From NCBI GenBank assembly GCA_040384465.1, contig JAZKJF010000003.1, forward strand, positions 496,001 through 560,000: DNA of 64,000 nt, written 5' to 3'. The position numbers and the translations under genes were made by a program. Under the pieces are notes generated by a model. The model was given only the letters and a program-made list of their open reading frames with translations. It did no database searches and had not been told where the DNA came from. How positions within the stretch are numbered: position 1 is the first letter of the stretch; the number at the start of each line of letters is the position of its first letter. This DNA is from UBA5078 sp040384465 (GTDB lineage Bacteria > Pseudomonadota > Gammaproteobacteria > Pseudomonadales > Pseudohongiellaceae). Below are positions 1-8,060 of the stretch, in pieces.

Positions 1-148
1 GCACTACGACAGCAATGATCGTTTTCAAATTGCTGCTCGAACTTTGCGTAGAGGACACCGGCACCAGCCTCTCGGCTCCCACGCCCGTTCCCGAAGTACC
101 TCGACGCTGCTGATCGAGGTCGCGCAACATGTCATTGACAAGACTCAT
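1..148 (-). CDS. mshN: MshN, MSHA pilus biogenesis protein (N-terminal part)
   Basis: Only the first 49 codons are present; the gene runs off the left edge. The opening MSLVNDMLRDLDQQRR is the typical start of MshN, a TPR-containing inner-membrane protein needed to assemble mannose-sensitive haemagglutinin (MSHA) type IV pili. A hydrophobic stretch (LKTIIAVVV) begins near residue 41 and should be the single membrane anchor. AGGA lies about 7 bases before the ATG. It starts 10 bases after the mshM stop, in the order usual for msh operons. The family assignment rests on the short N-terminus and on the neighbours. Confidence 0.8.
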   Translation of the reverse strand, partial: MSLVNDMLRDLDQQRRGTSGTGVGAERLVPVSSTQSSSSNLKTIIAVVV

Positions 149-158
149 CTCCCGGTCC

Positions 159-1073
159 TCATAAGTAGTAACTCACCAGGTAGAAAAGCAACGTGGCACC
201 TGCAATGGTAGCCACTCCCGCGACCAGCATCGGTTTGTAGGAAACCGAAGGCACCACAACACCCTCAGTATCTTCAGCCGCGCGGCGCACATGATCCTGA
301 TCAATAGTGCGCTCGCCTTTGCCGAACGCTGCCATCATCGCTTTATGCGAGAGAATATTGACCAGGCGCGGAATACCATTGGAAGCGTCGTAAAGATAAT
401 TGAGTGCGCGCTTGCTGAACACGGCGGGGCCGTTATAGCCGGCTGTCGCCAGGCGATGCGTGACATAGCGCTCGACACCGTCGCGATCCAAGGATTCCAG
501 TCGATAAGAAAACGTGATGCGCTGCTGTAACTGTCGCAAAGACTGTTGCTGCAACTGCTCATCAAGTTCCGGTTGTGCAAACAGTACCACCTGGAACAAC
601 TTGACCTTTTCGGTTTCGAGATTGGTCAGCAGACGCAACGCTTCCAGCGTTTTTTCCGGCATCGCGTGCGCTTCATCGATGAACAAAATGACTTGTTTGT
701 TTTCAGCGGAAAGCTGCATCAATCTGCGCGTAATGCGCTTCAACAGACTGTGATGGCCGGTGTCGACATCGGACTCCAGACCAAGCTCTTCGGCAAATGC
801 CAGGAACAACCCTTTCGGGCTCAGGACCGGATTGGCGATATACGAGGTGACGTACACGTCCTTGTTTTCTTCGAGCGTGTTGAGCACCTTGCGACACAGC
901 ATGGTCTTGCCGGTGCCGACTTCGCCCACCACTTTGATGAATCCTTCGCGATTAGCGATGGAGACCATCAGCATGTTGTAGGCCTTGTGATAGCTCGCCA
1001 TGTTCAAGAAGAACTGTGTGTTTGGCGTCAACGAGAAAGGCAACTCATTTAATCCAAAGTGTTCAAGATACAT
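159..1073 (-). CDS. mshM: MshM, AAA+ ATPase of MSHA pilus biogenesis (ExeA-like)
   Basis: 304 residues from the start MYLEHFGL; an upstream in-frame codon would add 11 residues unlike the family. The Walker A motif GEVGTGKT is at about residues 50-57 and Walker B VILFIDEA at about 128-135, placing it in the ExeA/MshM group of AAA ATPases. A C-terminal hydrophobic segment (about 282-303) probably anchors it in the inner membrane. In relatives such as ExeA this ATPase works with a peptidoglycan-binding partner to pass or anchor secretion and pilus machinery through the cell wall. It lies between mshL and mshN in a tight co-directional operon. Confidence 0.9.
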   Translation of the reverse strand: MYLEHFGLNELPFSLTPNTQFFLNMASYHKAYNMLMVSIANREGFIKVVGEVGTGKTMLCRKVLNTLEENKDVYVTSYIANPVLSPKGLFLAFAEELGLESDVDTGHHSLLKRITRRLMQLSAENKQVILFIDEAHAMPEKTLEALRLLTNLETEKVKLFQVVLFAQPELDEQLQQQSLRQLQQRITFSYRLESLDRDGVERYVTHRLATAGYNGPAVFSKRALNYLYDASNGIPRLVNILSHKAMMAAFGKGERTIDQDHVRRAAEDTEGVVVPSVSYKPMLVAGVATIAGATLLFYLVSYYL

Positions 1074-1131
1074 AGTGTTCACCAAATGCGGTCCTGTGGT
1101 CTGCAACGGTTCCAGAGCTGTTTTTCAGCGC

Positions 1132-3000
1132 TCACTGGAACGGGTCGATATCCTGATTGAGTTCGCGGAATCGGTCACTGCTGTCGCGGATAAAACGTTC
1201 TTCGGTCTGCGGCGTCGCGATTACGGGGCGCAGCAAAATAATGAATTCACTCTTCACTGTCTGGCGGCGACGTTGATCGAAAGCGGCACCAATAACGGGA
1301 AGGTCATTCGCCATGGGAATGCCAGCGACATCATCGACGCTGCGCTCGTAAGCAAGCCCGCCCAGCACGACAATCTTGCCGTCATCGCCACGGATAACGC
1401 TGTCCAGTTCGCGCACTGACGTGCGGGCCAAGGGAATCTGTTCTCCGGAGATCGATTTGCTTTGCTCCACTACCGTGCTGATAGTCGGATGCACGTGCAA
1501 CGTGATCTTGCCATCGGCACTGATCTGCGGCGTGATATCCATGGAAATACCGGAGAAGAAAGGCTGCAGGCTGGCACTGTTGCTGGTCGTGGTGTTGTTG
1601 CCGCCGGCGATCGTGGTGGCACTGACGCCGGTCTGGAAATATTCCTCGTCACCGTCCTGGAAAACTGCCTTCTGGTTGTTCATCACTTTGAGGCTCGGGC
1701 TCGACAACACCTGCGTAGTGCCACGTGACTCCAGAAGCTGGAAGACCGCGTTGAAATCCGTGAAATTGGTGGCAATCGACAATGGGCCGGAGATGCCCGG
1801 AATATTGGAACCACCGGTGGAGCCAAACTGCCCGGTGATGTTGTTGTTCGTGAACTCTGCACCACCTGGCCCAAACGTATCGAAATCGATGGCTGACTGG
1901 AAACCCTTGTTCAGGATCACTTCCAGGAACTGTACTTGAATGGTGACTTCACGGCTCAGAATGTTCTGTGCCCGCGTAATGTAGTCCGCTACGCGATCCA
2001 ACTCTGCAGGCAATGCGGTGACCATGACCAGGCCTACCTGAGGCTGAACAACGACGCTTCTGCCTTCCGCTCTCCCAGCGCTTTCGCCCCCTGCGCCGCC
2101 GCCCGCAAGTCCTGAAAGCAAGCCTCCACCGCTCTGTGCTTCAGCGCCATCACGCTGCACTGGCGCACCAATCATCGTGGCAATCACTTGTTCGAAATCC
2201 GCCCAGAAATTCGACTCCGTCTGAGTGGAAACCTGCCCGCCTGTGCCACCACCCCCGCCGGAGTTGTTACCGTTGTTATTGTTGTCGCCGTTGTTGTTGC
2301 CATTGTTATTGTTGTTGCCGTTGTTGTTATTACCGTTGTTATTGTTGTTGCCGTTGTTGTTATTACCGTTGTTATTGTTGTTGCCGTTATTGCCACCGCC
2401 CTGGCCACCTGAGCTGGAGGAAGTCACCTGTACAGAGGAGCTTCCCGTGCGGGAGATATTCAGATAATCCACCGAGAAGATGCGAGTTTGCAGACCAGCG
2501 GGTTGAATCCGGTAGATGTTGCCGTTGCGCGTGACCTGATAACCGTAAGTCTCCTGCACCGCAAGCATCACTTCTTCGATGGTGACATCGGGCAGTGACA
2601 GGCTGATTTCCCCTTCGACGTCCGGGCTGACGGCCACACCGTACTGAGTGCCAGCGACAAGGTTGGAGAAGAATGACTGCGCGGCTTCACGGTTCGCGAC
2701 GATATTGAAGCGCTCTTCCACCGGGGTGAGCAGATCATCGTTGATACTCAGCGCAGGAAGAATCTCGTTGATGATGTCCTGGGGTGGCGCGACCGGCACT
2801 TCGATCAGCGTTTCGGCAGCATCATCCAGACTTTCCTGAATGCTGGACAGCACCGTGTCTTCCGGCGCGCTCTGTACGCTGGCTCCGCAAGCGGTCAGCA
2901 ATAGGGACGCTGCCAATACCAGCAGAACGCGCTCCGCAGCGGGGAGAGCTTCATGCAGCGGTTTCGACAGCGCTTGCCATAAGGTTGTTCTGGTTAACAT
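1132..3000 (-). CDS. mshL: MshL, outer-membrane secretin of the MSHA pilus
   Basis: 622 residues from the ATG at 3000, chosen because GGAG sits just upstream and because it gives a lipoprotein signal ending LLTAC (Cys38); a longer start at 3081 lacks this. The N-terminal secretin/TonB short domain is followed by an Asn/Gly-only linker, then the C-terminal secretin pore domain with VVLGGL and the ending LLRPVIATP. MshL multimerises in the outer membrane to let the pilus out. The Asn-rich linker (encoded about 2265-2397) is built of a 33-base repeat and is much more repetitive than the rest of the gene. It lies between mshK and mshM. Confidence 0.93.
   Translation of the reverse strand: MLTRTTLWQALSKPLHEALPAAERVLLVLAASLLLTACGASVQSAPEDTVLSSIQESLDDAAETLIEVPVAPPQDIINEILPALSINDDLLTPVEERFNIVANREAAQSFFSNLVAGTQYGVAVSPDVEGEISLSLPDVTIEEVMLAVQETYGYQVTRNGNIYRIQPAGLQTRIFSVDYLNISRTGSSSVQVTSSSSGGQGGGNNGNNNNNGNNNNGNNNNNGNNNNGNNNNNGNNNGDNNNNGNNSGGGGGTGGQVSTQTESNFWADFEQVIATMIGAPVQRDGAEAQSGGGLLSGLAGGGAGGESAGRAEGRSVVVQPQVGLVMVTALPAELDRVADYITRAQNILSREVTIQVQFLEVILNKGFQSAIDFDTFGPGGAEFTNNNITGQFGSTGGSNIPGISGPLSIATNFTDFNAVFQLLESRGTTQVLSSPSLKVMNNQKAVFQDGDEEYFQTGVSATTIAGGNNTTTSNSASLQPFFSGISMDITPQISADGKITLHVHPTISTVVEQSKSISGEQIPLARTSVRELDSVIRGDDGKIVVLGGLAYERSVDDVAGIPMANDLPVIGAAFDQRRRQTVKSEFIILLRPVIATPQTEERFIRDSSDRFRELNQDIDPFQ
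2265..2397 (-). repeat. 33-bp in-frame tandem repeat coding an Asn/Gly linker in MshL
   Basis: A run of GTT/ATT/GCC triplets (plus strand) codes for repeated N4-5G blocks on the minus strand. The clearest part is two adjacent identical units of 33 bases (11 residues, GNNNNNGNNNN register) plus a partial third; degenerate copies flank it. Unit length is a multiple of three, so gain or loss of a unit keeps the frame. Confidence 0.85.
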
Positions 3001-3112
3001 CAATTCTCCGATCTTACGAAATTCCGTTGTGCCACCTTGGTGATCCGCCTTCCCCGACAGGGTGAAGACCTTATTTCTCATTCATCGCGCGTGTTCCCTG
3101 CGCCTGCACCCG

Positions 3113-3607
3113 TTAATCCACTCGCACTTTGACCGGGGCAGCGAAACTTGACACGCGTTGTTCCTGACCATTGACCAGCAGCGTCACGCTGTCGGCCTCA
3201 ATATTCACGACAGTGGCTTCACCAATCACATCACCCAGCCCTACCAACTGCTCATTGATCATGGCCACCGGACGCTCCCCCCCGGTACGGATAAAGCTCA
3301 CGTTATAGCCAGTGGACACTATGCCTTCCAGCGCCCCTACTCCGAGACTGCCGAGATCTTCGATCCCCCCGCGCAGATCGTTGCCGAAACCTCCCAAAGC
3401 ATCCATCAATCCAAACAGAAAGCTGCCATCGGCGGCTACCCGCACAGAGACCGGCCTGGTGGGGTCACGCAATTCCTCTTCCCCGAACAGTTCTGCAGAC
3501 ACCACACTCGCCCCGGCCAGGGCCAACACACCCATCATCCACACAGCCGCGTGGCGCAGGTTGTTCCCGCCCGACTTCCACACTGTTCGCGCTATCTGGT
3601 TAGACAC
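3113..3607 (-). CDS. mshK: MshK, MSHA biogenesis periplasmic protein
   Basis: 164 residues from a GTG (GAGGG lies about 8 bases upstream); a TTG one codon earlier is also possible. It has an N-terminal signal or anchor segment (about 20-38) and the motif LRDPTRP just after it, shared by MshK and PilP-type pilus alignment proteins. The C-terminal half contains GERPVAMINEQLVGLGD, resembling the small beta domain that contacts the secretin. The start overlaps the end of mshJ by 8 bases, indicating translational coupling. Confidence 0.85.
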   Translation of the reverse strand: MSNQIARTVWKSGGNNLRHAAVWMMGVLALAGASVVSAELFGEEELRDPTRPVSVRVAADGSFLFGLMDALGGFGNDLRGGIEDLGSLGVGALEGIVSTGYNVSFIRTGGERPVAMINEQLVGLGDVIGEATVVNIEADSVTLLVNGQEQRVSSFAAPVKVRVD

Positions 3608-4295
3608 CAATAAAACCCTCTTCGGAACTCAAGGTGTGCATTTCAAGCTGCACTCTGGCTTCCGGCCACGCGAGTTGTTCGTAGCTCAAAGAATCCCAGA
3701 AAAAATTCTCATCCATCGCTTCCAGGAACAACAGGTAACGCAGCGTGCTGAAATAGTCGCCCTGAAATTCCAGCACCAGCCGGTGACGGTAGACCTGCAG
3801 CCCGAGCGATGCGGCGACTGGCGCTCCTGCATCGGCCAGGACTTCGGCCACTCCGCCCGTTTCAGTCAACGGCTCCGGATCACGGTTCTCGACACGCACC
3901 AGCTTCAGCCCGGGCTGGCTGTCCAGCACGGTGGTCAGAACCTGTGTCATGGCGTTGGGCGATACCAGGTTACCTGCCAATGCTTCAATGCCGGTTTGAG
4001 CATCCGCTTGCTCCTGGATGATCTGCTCAAGACGCTCCCTGACGAAAGCATCCGGGTCAGCCACTCCACTGAGGCGCAGCTCTTCGGCGCGCGCTTCCTG
4101 CTCGGCAATGCGGTCCGTTCCGGTTCGGATCTGACGTTCGAGGCTGGCGATATCCGCACGCATCGGCTCGAAGACCATCGTCAAATACAGGTAAGCAACG
4201 CTGCCGATACCGACCACTGCCAGAATGACTTTTTCCGCCTGCGGGCGTCCGTCAAACCAGCCGTTGAACCTGGCAATCAGCTCTCTCGCTTTCAT
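3600..4295 (-). CDS. mshJ: MshJ, PilO/GspM-like MSHA biogenesis protein
   Basis: 231 residues: a short cytoplasmic N-terminus, one membrane helix (about 24-42), a coiled-coil stretch rich in E, R and Q (about 48-105), and a small C-terminal alpha/beta domain. This is the architecture of PilO-type inner-membrane alignment proteins, which dimerise with the PilN-like protein (the next gene upstream) to link the cytoplasmic motor to the secretin. It overlaps the upstream gene by an ATGA junction and mshK by 8 bases. The identification rests on position and architecture more than on strong motifs. Confidence 0.85.
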   Translation of the reverse strand: MKARELIARFNGWFDGRPQAEKVILAVVGIGSVAYLYLTMVFEPMRADIASLERQIRTGTDRIAEQEARAEELRLSGVADPDAFVRERLEQIIQEQADAQTGIEALAGNLVSPNAMTQVLTTVLDSQPGLKLVRVENRDPEPLTETGGVAEVLADAGAPVAASLGLQVYRHRLVLEFQGDYFSTLRYLLFLEAMDENFFWDSLSYEQLAWPEARVQLEMHTLSSEEGFIGV

Positions 4296-4909
4296 TGGCG
4301 CGTCTCCAGCTCGAACTGATACAGCTCCGCACCTTCCAGACCTTCGACCGGCGCCGTATTGACACGATTGCCCAGGAACCGTGAAAAATTCCGCTCGCGC
4401 AACGGACTTTTGCCGTCCGCCAGACGCCCGATGAAATTCGGGACCATCGCACTCTGGTGCGTCAGCCCTTTGATGTAAACGCTCTCACCGCCCGCTGTCA
4501 TGTTGAACTGAGTCAGCCAGAGGCCATCGAAGGAGGCGCGGGAAAGATCCTTGATGTGTTCGGAAAACCCGTCGATGTTGCCCAGATTGGTCTCACTCAA
4601 AAAGCTCAGCAGCTCTTGTGACTCGGCCAGGCGCTGTTCGCGCTGCTCCAGCTCACGCGCCAGCTCCGGATCGCTGCCACGGCGGGCCACTTCCTGCTGC
4701 AATTCGTTGGTACGGTCTGTCAGCTGCTCCAGCGCATCCGTCGCGCTTGCCAGCTCACTGCGCAACCCGCTGCGCTGCACCAAATTGCTGACCGTGGTGG
4801 CAACGATGATCAACAGAACCACTGCGCTGACCTGCAGCACGCGGTTGCCCGTCAGCCAATCGTTCTGCGGGCGAAACTCAGGTAAAAATAAATTGATCTG
4901 CTGATTCAT
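4292..4909 (-). CDS. MshI2-type PilN-like protein
   Basis: 205 residues beginning MNQQINLFLPEFRP; the INLF(L)PEFRP start is typical of PilN-like proteins and mediates binding to the PilM-like partner. One membrane helix (about 25-43) is followed by a coiled coil (about 48-105) and a small C-terminal domain. It overlaps its neighbours by 4-base ATGA junctions on both sides. In Vibrio-type msh loci this is the second mshI gene, so naming varies; the role as inner-membrane platform subunit of the MSHA machine is inferred from family and order. Confidence 0.85.
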   Translation of the reverse strand: MNQQINLFLPEFRPQNDWLTGNRVLQVSAVVLLIIVATTVSNLVQRSGLRSELASATDALEQLTDRTNELQQEVARRGSDPELARELEQREQRLAESQELLSFLSETNLGNIDGFSEHIKDLSRASFDGLWLTQFNMTAGGESVYIKGLTHQSAMVPNFIGRLADGKSPLRERNFSRFLGNRVNTAPVEGLEGAELYQFELETRQ

Positions 4910-5862
4910 GCGCTCACCGCCGCTTGATCTGCACGCAAGGCGGCCCCGATCGCTACCATGCAGGATTGCTGCAACTGAGGCTCTATGCCTTCAGCATGGT
5001 CAAGTCTTGACGCGTAATCCAACAAACTGACCTTCACCGCCATCACTTCGTTGAGACTGTCGACCATCTGCTGGGAGTCCAACACTCTGGGTGCAAGCAC
5101 CATCTGTGAAATCGGGTTCTGCGCCATCTGGCTTTCGTAGTAGTCCAGCGAGCGCTGTATCTCCAGCACCAGCCTGTCACGCAAAGACTCCCAATCGGGA
5201 GAGTCCATGACATTGTTGTCGAGCTGCGTGTTGATCTTGCGCGTCAGGTAAAGCTGCCCTGCGCGGCTCATGTTCAGAGTGCTGCCGGTCTTGCGCAAAT
5301 CCATGAAGGCCAGACCGTGCTCGTCGCTGAGGAACTGGCTCGACATGTTGCGCATGGCCAGCTCTGGTATGTCGATAGCACTGAGACTGAGATCGCAACG
5401 CGACACCAATTCGATGATGCTTTGAATCCGCGACTTCTGTGCAGCCACCACGTACAGCATCTTGGAACGCCCTTGAAACGCGTCTTCAGGCACGGGAAAG
5501 ATATCAATCGCTGCGTCTTCAGCAGGCATATCGAGCAGATCCTTGATCTTCCAGCGCACAGCAGATTTCATCTCCTGCGGCTCCACGGGGGGCGATTCGA
5601 TCAAGTAAAGATTGTAATCTTTGGGCGTCAGCACGTAGTTGCAGGGTGCCCCTTTAAGCTCCTGTCCTTCCACGTAGCGGCTCAGAATCTCCCGGGTCTG
5701 TTGCGGGGATGACAACTCCAACTGAGCGCACTTCTCCAAAAACGGTGCAGCGCTATCCCTGGAAATGCGTCGCGATATCTGTGCCAGTGAAATTTTCTCG
5801 TCGCTTATGGAAAGGCCCACCAGCCCGGTAGATTGCACTTTCTTGTTGAAGAATTTCAGCAC
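4906..5862 (-). CDS. mshI: MshI, PilM-like actin-fold protein of MSHA biogenesis
   Basis: 318 residues. The N-terminus (FFNKKVQSTGLVGLSISDEK) and the hydrophilic, membrane-segment-free sequence fit the cytoplasmic actin-like PilM/MshI family, which docks on the PilN-like protein encoded next. LSAIDIPELAMRN and the later DLRKTGSTL stretch resemble the conserved core of MshI. It is the first gene of the msh operon seen here (mshI-I2-J-K-L-M-N, all minus strand, with overlaps or very short gaps), so the operon promoter should lie in the A+T-rich gap upstream (5863-6214). Confidence 0.88.
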   Translation of the reverse strand: MLKFFNKKVQSTGLVGLSISDEKISLAQISRRISRDSAAPFLEKCAQLELSSPQQTREILSRYVEGQELKGAPCNYVLTPKDYNLYLIESPPVEPQEMKSAVRWKIKDLLDMPAEDAAIDIFPVPEDAFQGRSKMLYVVAAQKSRIQSIIELVSRCDLSLSAIDIPELAMRNMSSQFLSDEHGLAFMDLRKTGSTLNMSRAGQLYLTRKINTQLDNNVMDSPDWESLRDRLVLEIQRSLDYYESQMAQNPISQMVLAPRVLDSQQMVDSLNEVMAVKVSLLDYASRLDHAEGIEPQLQQSCMVAIGAALRADQAAVSA

Positions 5863-6214
5863 TGACCAACCCTGTTTCTATTGCAAATAACGTCACGGAC
5901 GCCGAGTGTTCATGCCCTGGAAAAGGCTGCTTGGCTTAACCATACGGGCAGGGGTTGCCCAGCCCACGGCCAAAGTTCTTGAATTATATCGGTTAAGTAT
6001 ATAAATTCTATATAAAAATCTGCGATATATGGGTACATTTGGGGACAAATTTCACCGCACGCAATTCAGCCCACTGGAACGATCCGGTTAAATATTGAAC
6101 AATTTCACAGACCTGGAATCGCCTTTAAAATTACTGCAAACCCCGCATTAGGGGGATTGCAGAATAGCTCACCTCCAGATAGCGAGCAGCAAGCTCAAGG
6201 TAGAAACGCGCACC
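5863..6214. promoter_or_regulatory. A+T-rich divergent intergenic region between mshI and trmL
   Basis: No gene is visible in these 352 bases. The segment 5979-6032 is strikingly A+T rich compared with both flanks. A minus-strand TATAAT (positions 5988 to 5983) could be the -10 of the msh operon, but I see no good -35 at the right spacing. On the plus strand TTGAAT (5979) and TATAAA (6000) are 15 bases apart. Promoters for both directions are likely here, but which hexamers are used is not resolved. Confidence 0.45.
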
Positions 6215-6676
6215 GTGTTGCACATTGTCCTGTTCCAGCCCGAAATTCCTCCGAATACCGGCAATATCATTCGCTTGGCCGCCAATACTGGCACTCATCT
6301 GCATCTGATCAAACCATTGGGCTTCTCAATCGACGACAAGCAGGTGAAGCGTGCCGGACTGGATTATCACGAGGTCGAGCGCATCAGCCTGCATGAATCC
6401 TGGGAAGATTTCCGGGCAAAAAACCTGTCTGGCCGCCTTTTTGCGCTCAGCACCAAGGGGAGAAGAAGTTACTGCGATGTGGCCTTTCAAGCCGGGGACA
6501 TTCTGGTGTTCGGACCGGAGACGCGAGGACTGCCGGCAGAGATACTGGGTTCGTTAGCACCTGAGCAGGTGCTGAGAATTCCGATGCGAGACGGAAGCCG
6601 CAGCCTGAATCTTTCCAACACAGCGGCCATCGTAGTCTACGAGGCGCTGCGCCAGCTCGATTTTACTTTCCTGTAA
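6215..6676 (+). CDS. trmL: TrmL, tRNA (cytidine/uridine(34)-2'-O)-methyltransferase
   Basis: 153 residues of SPOUT-fold methyltransferase. The start is GTG (the next codon is TTG), giving the usual beginning MLHIVLFQPEIPPNTGNI. The SAM-binding knot motifs are visible: NTGNIIRLAANTG, then LVFGPETRGLP, then IPMRDGSRSLNLSNTAAI. TrmL methylates the 2'-hydroxyl of the wobble base of tRNA-Leu isoacceptors. The length matches the family. No strong ribosome binding site is visible before the GTG. The next gene, secB, is convergent and separated by a palindrome island. Confidence 0.95.
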   Translation: MLHIVLFQPEIPPNTGNIIRLAANTGTHLHLIKPLGFSIDDKQVKRAGLDYHEVERISLHESWEDFRAKNLSGRLFALSTKGRRSYCDVAFQAGDILVFGPETRGLPAEILGSLAPEQVLRIPMRDGSRSLNLSNTAAIVVYEALRQLDFTFL

Positions 6677-6781
6677 GAGCGTGCCGGCACGCGATCAGCA
6701 TCTAAGATTTGGGGTCAGAGTAAAAATACAGTGCTGTATTTTTACTCTGACCCCAAATCTTTATCGCGTGCAGGCACGCTC
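6677..6781. repeat. Nested palindromes: REP-like arms around the GGGGTCAGAG inverted repeat (copy 1)
   Basis: The inner inverted repeat (6705-6760) has 27-base arms containing GGGGTCAGAGTAAAAATAC, joined by a 2-base spacer. Outside it, 6677-6695 and 6763-6781 form a second, 19-base pair of arms (core GTGCCGGCACGCGAT) with one mismatch. The whole would fold into one long hairpin. It lies between the convergent trmL and secB genes. Two more copies of the inner repeat are at 44192 and 54961. Confidence 0.9.
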
Positions 6782-6792
6782 ACAGAAAACCA

Positions 6793-7320
6793 TCAATTCG
6801 CGGGCTGAGCTGCTGCCGCTTCTGCTGCCTGACGCTGCTTGGTCTGGATGTACAGAGCGTCGAAGTTCACTGGCGCGAGGTTCACGGGCGGGAAACTGCC
6901 TTTGACGATCAAGGCATCCACCGCTTCACGGGCGTATGGGAACAGGATATTCGGGCAGACTGCCGCGAGCACGTGCTCCAGATCACCATCGGTCATGCCG
7001 ACACAGGTAAAGATACCGCCTTGATGCACTTCCGCCAGGAAGGCTGCCGCTTCTTCAATTTTCGCTTCCACAGTGATGGTCAGTACCACTTCAAAGACGC
7101 CTTCAGCGACTCTGGCGCTCTTGCTGTTCAGCGAGAAGCTGACTTTAGGAGTCCACTGACCCTGGAATACCACCGGGCTGCGGGGGGATTCGAACGATGC
7201 ATCCTTCAAGTAAATACGCTGCAGTGCAAAAGCCTGTTGAGGTGCGGCTTCCTGTGCAGCGCCACCCTCGGGAGCTGAAGGGGCGGGGGTGTTGTTCTGA
7301 TCTACGTTATTGTCTGCCAT
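6793..7320 (-). CDS. secB: SecB, protein-export chaperone
   Basis: 175 residues, with the conserved SecB body (FALQRIYLKDASFESP, later GGIFTCVGM and CPNILFPYAREAVDALI). SecB is a cytoplasmic homotetramer that holds precursor proteins unfolded and hands them to SecA. The N-terminus is a variable Asn/Ala-rich tail and the C-terminus (KQRQAAEAAAAQPAN) a flexible tail. AGGAAAAG precedes the ATG. It follows a rhodanese gene on the same strand, as in many gammaproteobacteria, but the glutaredoxin gene (grxC) that often sits between them is absent. Confidence 0.97.
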   Translation of the reverse strand: MADNNVDQNNTPAPSAPEGGAAQEAAPQQAFALQRIYLKDASFESPRSPVVFQGQWTPKVSFSLNSKSARVAEGVFEVVLTITVEAKIEEAAAFLAEVHQGGIFTCVGMTDGDLEHVLAAVCPNILFPYAREAVDALIVKGSFPPVNLAPVNFDALYIQTKQRQAAEAAAAQPAN

Positions 7321-7377
7321 TTCTTTTCCTGCATCGCTTTTCAGTGGTTGTTAAGGTGTTGTCAAAAGGTAGAACTC

Positions 7378-7398
7378 AAAAACCTTCCTCACGGAAGG
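7378..7398 (-). terminator. Rho-independent terminator after the rhodanese gene
   Basis: Read on the minus strand: a 6-bp stem CCTTCC-gtga-GGAAGG followed directly by five T. It lies between the rhodanese gene and secB, so secB probably also has its own promoter in the remaining gap. The short stem makes termination partial at best. Confidence 0.55.
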
Positions 7399-7427
7399 GG
7401 TACCGCGTGCAAACTGCTTGTTTCTGA

Positions 7428-7844
7428 TTACTTCTGAACCAGCGGAAGATTCTGGGCACGCCACTCGATCATGCCACCGGCGAGTCGCAGCACCTGGGTA
7501 AATCCGGCCTTGCGCAGCGCCTTCACGGCATCGGCCGAGTGCTGCCCCAATCGACAGGCCACCACGACTGGCACTGTCTTGTGCTTGTCCAGCTCGGTAA
7601 TCCGCGCGTCTAGCTTGCTGAGCGGGATGTGAATCGCGTCCACAATGTGCCCGGCGTCGAAGTCCTTCTTGTCACGGATATCCAGCACGACAGCGTCGGA
7701 ACGGTTGATCAGCATCACCGCCTGCTGCGGACTCACAGACTCCCCGGACGCCTTCGTTCTGTGCAAGGCCAAGGCTACAACGAGACCCACCCAGATGGTC
7801 GAAAGGATCCAGTGATTACCAACAAATTCAATAAATTGCGCCAT
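7428..7844 (-). CDS. yibN: Membrane-anchored rhodanese-like sulfurtransferase (YibN type)
   Basis: 138 residues: an N-terminal hydrophobic helix (about 10-28) then one rhodanese domain. The active-site loop is CRLGQHS with the Cys near residue 97; LDIRDKKDFDAGHI and GGMIEWRAQNLPL are the other family hallmarks. Rhodaneses carry a persulfide sulfur on the catalytic Cys; the physiological acceptor of YibN is not established. The position just upstream of secB and divergent from gpmI matches the Escherichia yibN-secB arrangement. Confidence 0.9.
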   Translation of the reverse strand: MAQFIEFVGNHWILSTIWVGLVVALALHRTKASGESVSPQQAVMLINRSDAVVLDIRDKKDFDAGHIVDAIHIPLSKLDARITELDKHKTVPVVVACRLGQHSADAVKALRKAGFTQVLRLAGGMIEWRAQNLPLVQK

Positions 7845-8060
7845 AATTCAGACAGCTCTCCAGCACTCCCGAAGGGCGCCGCGCAGATGGCTGGCAAACC
7901 CACAGAAGGCGCCATACCATGCAAAAAAGGTGGGCAGTATACACGCCAATATCTGCCCGGAGCCAGCCTTGACTCTCGCTATGGCTGGCGCTTTTCGGGA
8001 TAATGCCCGGCAGCAATACCTCCGACACACCACCCTTGGAAAACTGGACGTTTCACAGAC

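Noticed and set aside
2265..2397. Possible CRISPR-like array
   Set aside because: Repeat units are adjacent without spacers and stay in the mshL frame.
2136..2534. Cys-rich small frame on the plus strand
   Set aside because: It is the complement of the Asn/Gly repeat in mshL; the Cys come from read-out of the repeat in another frame.
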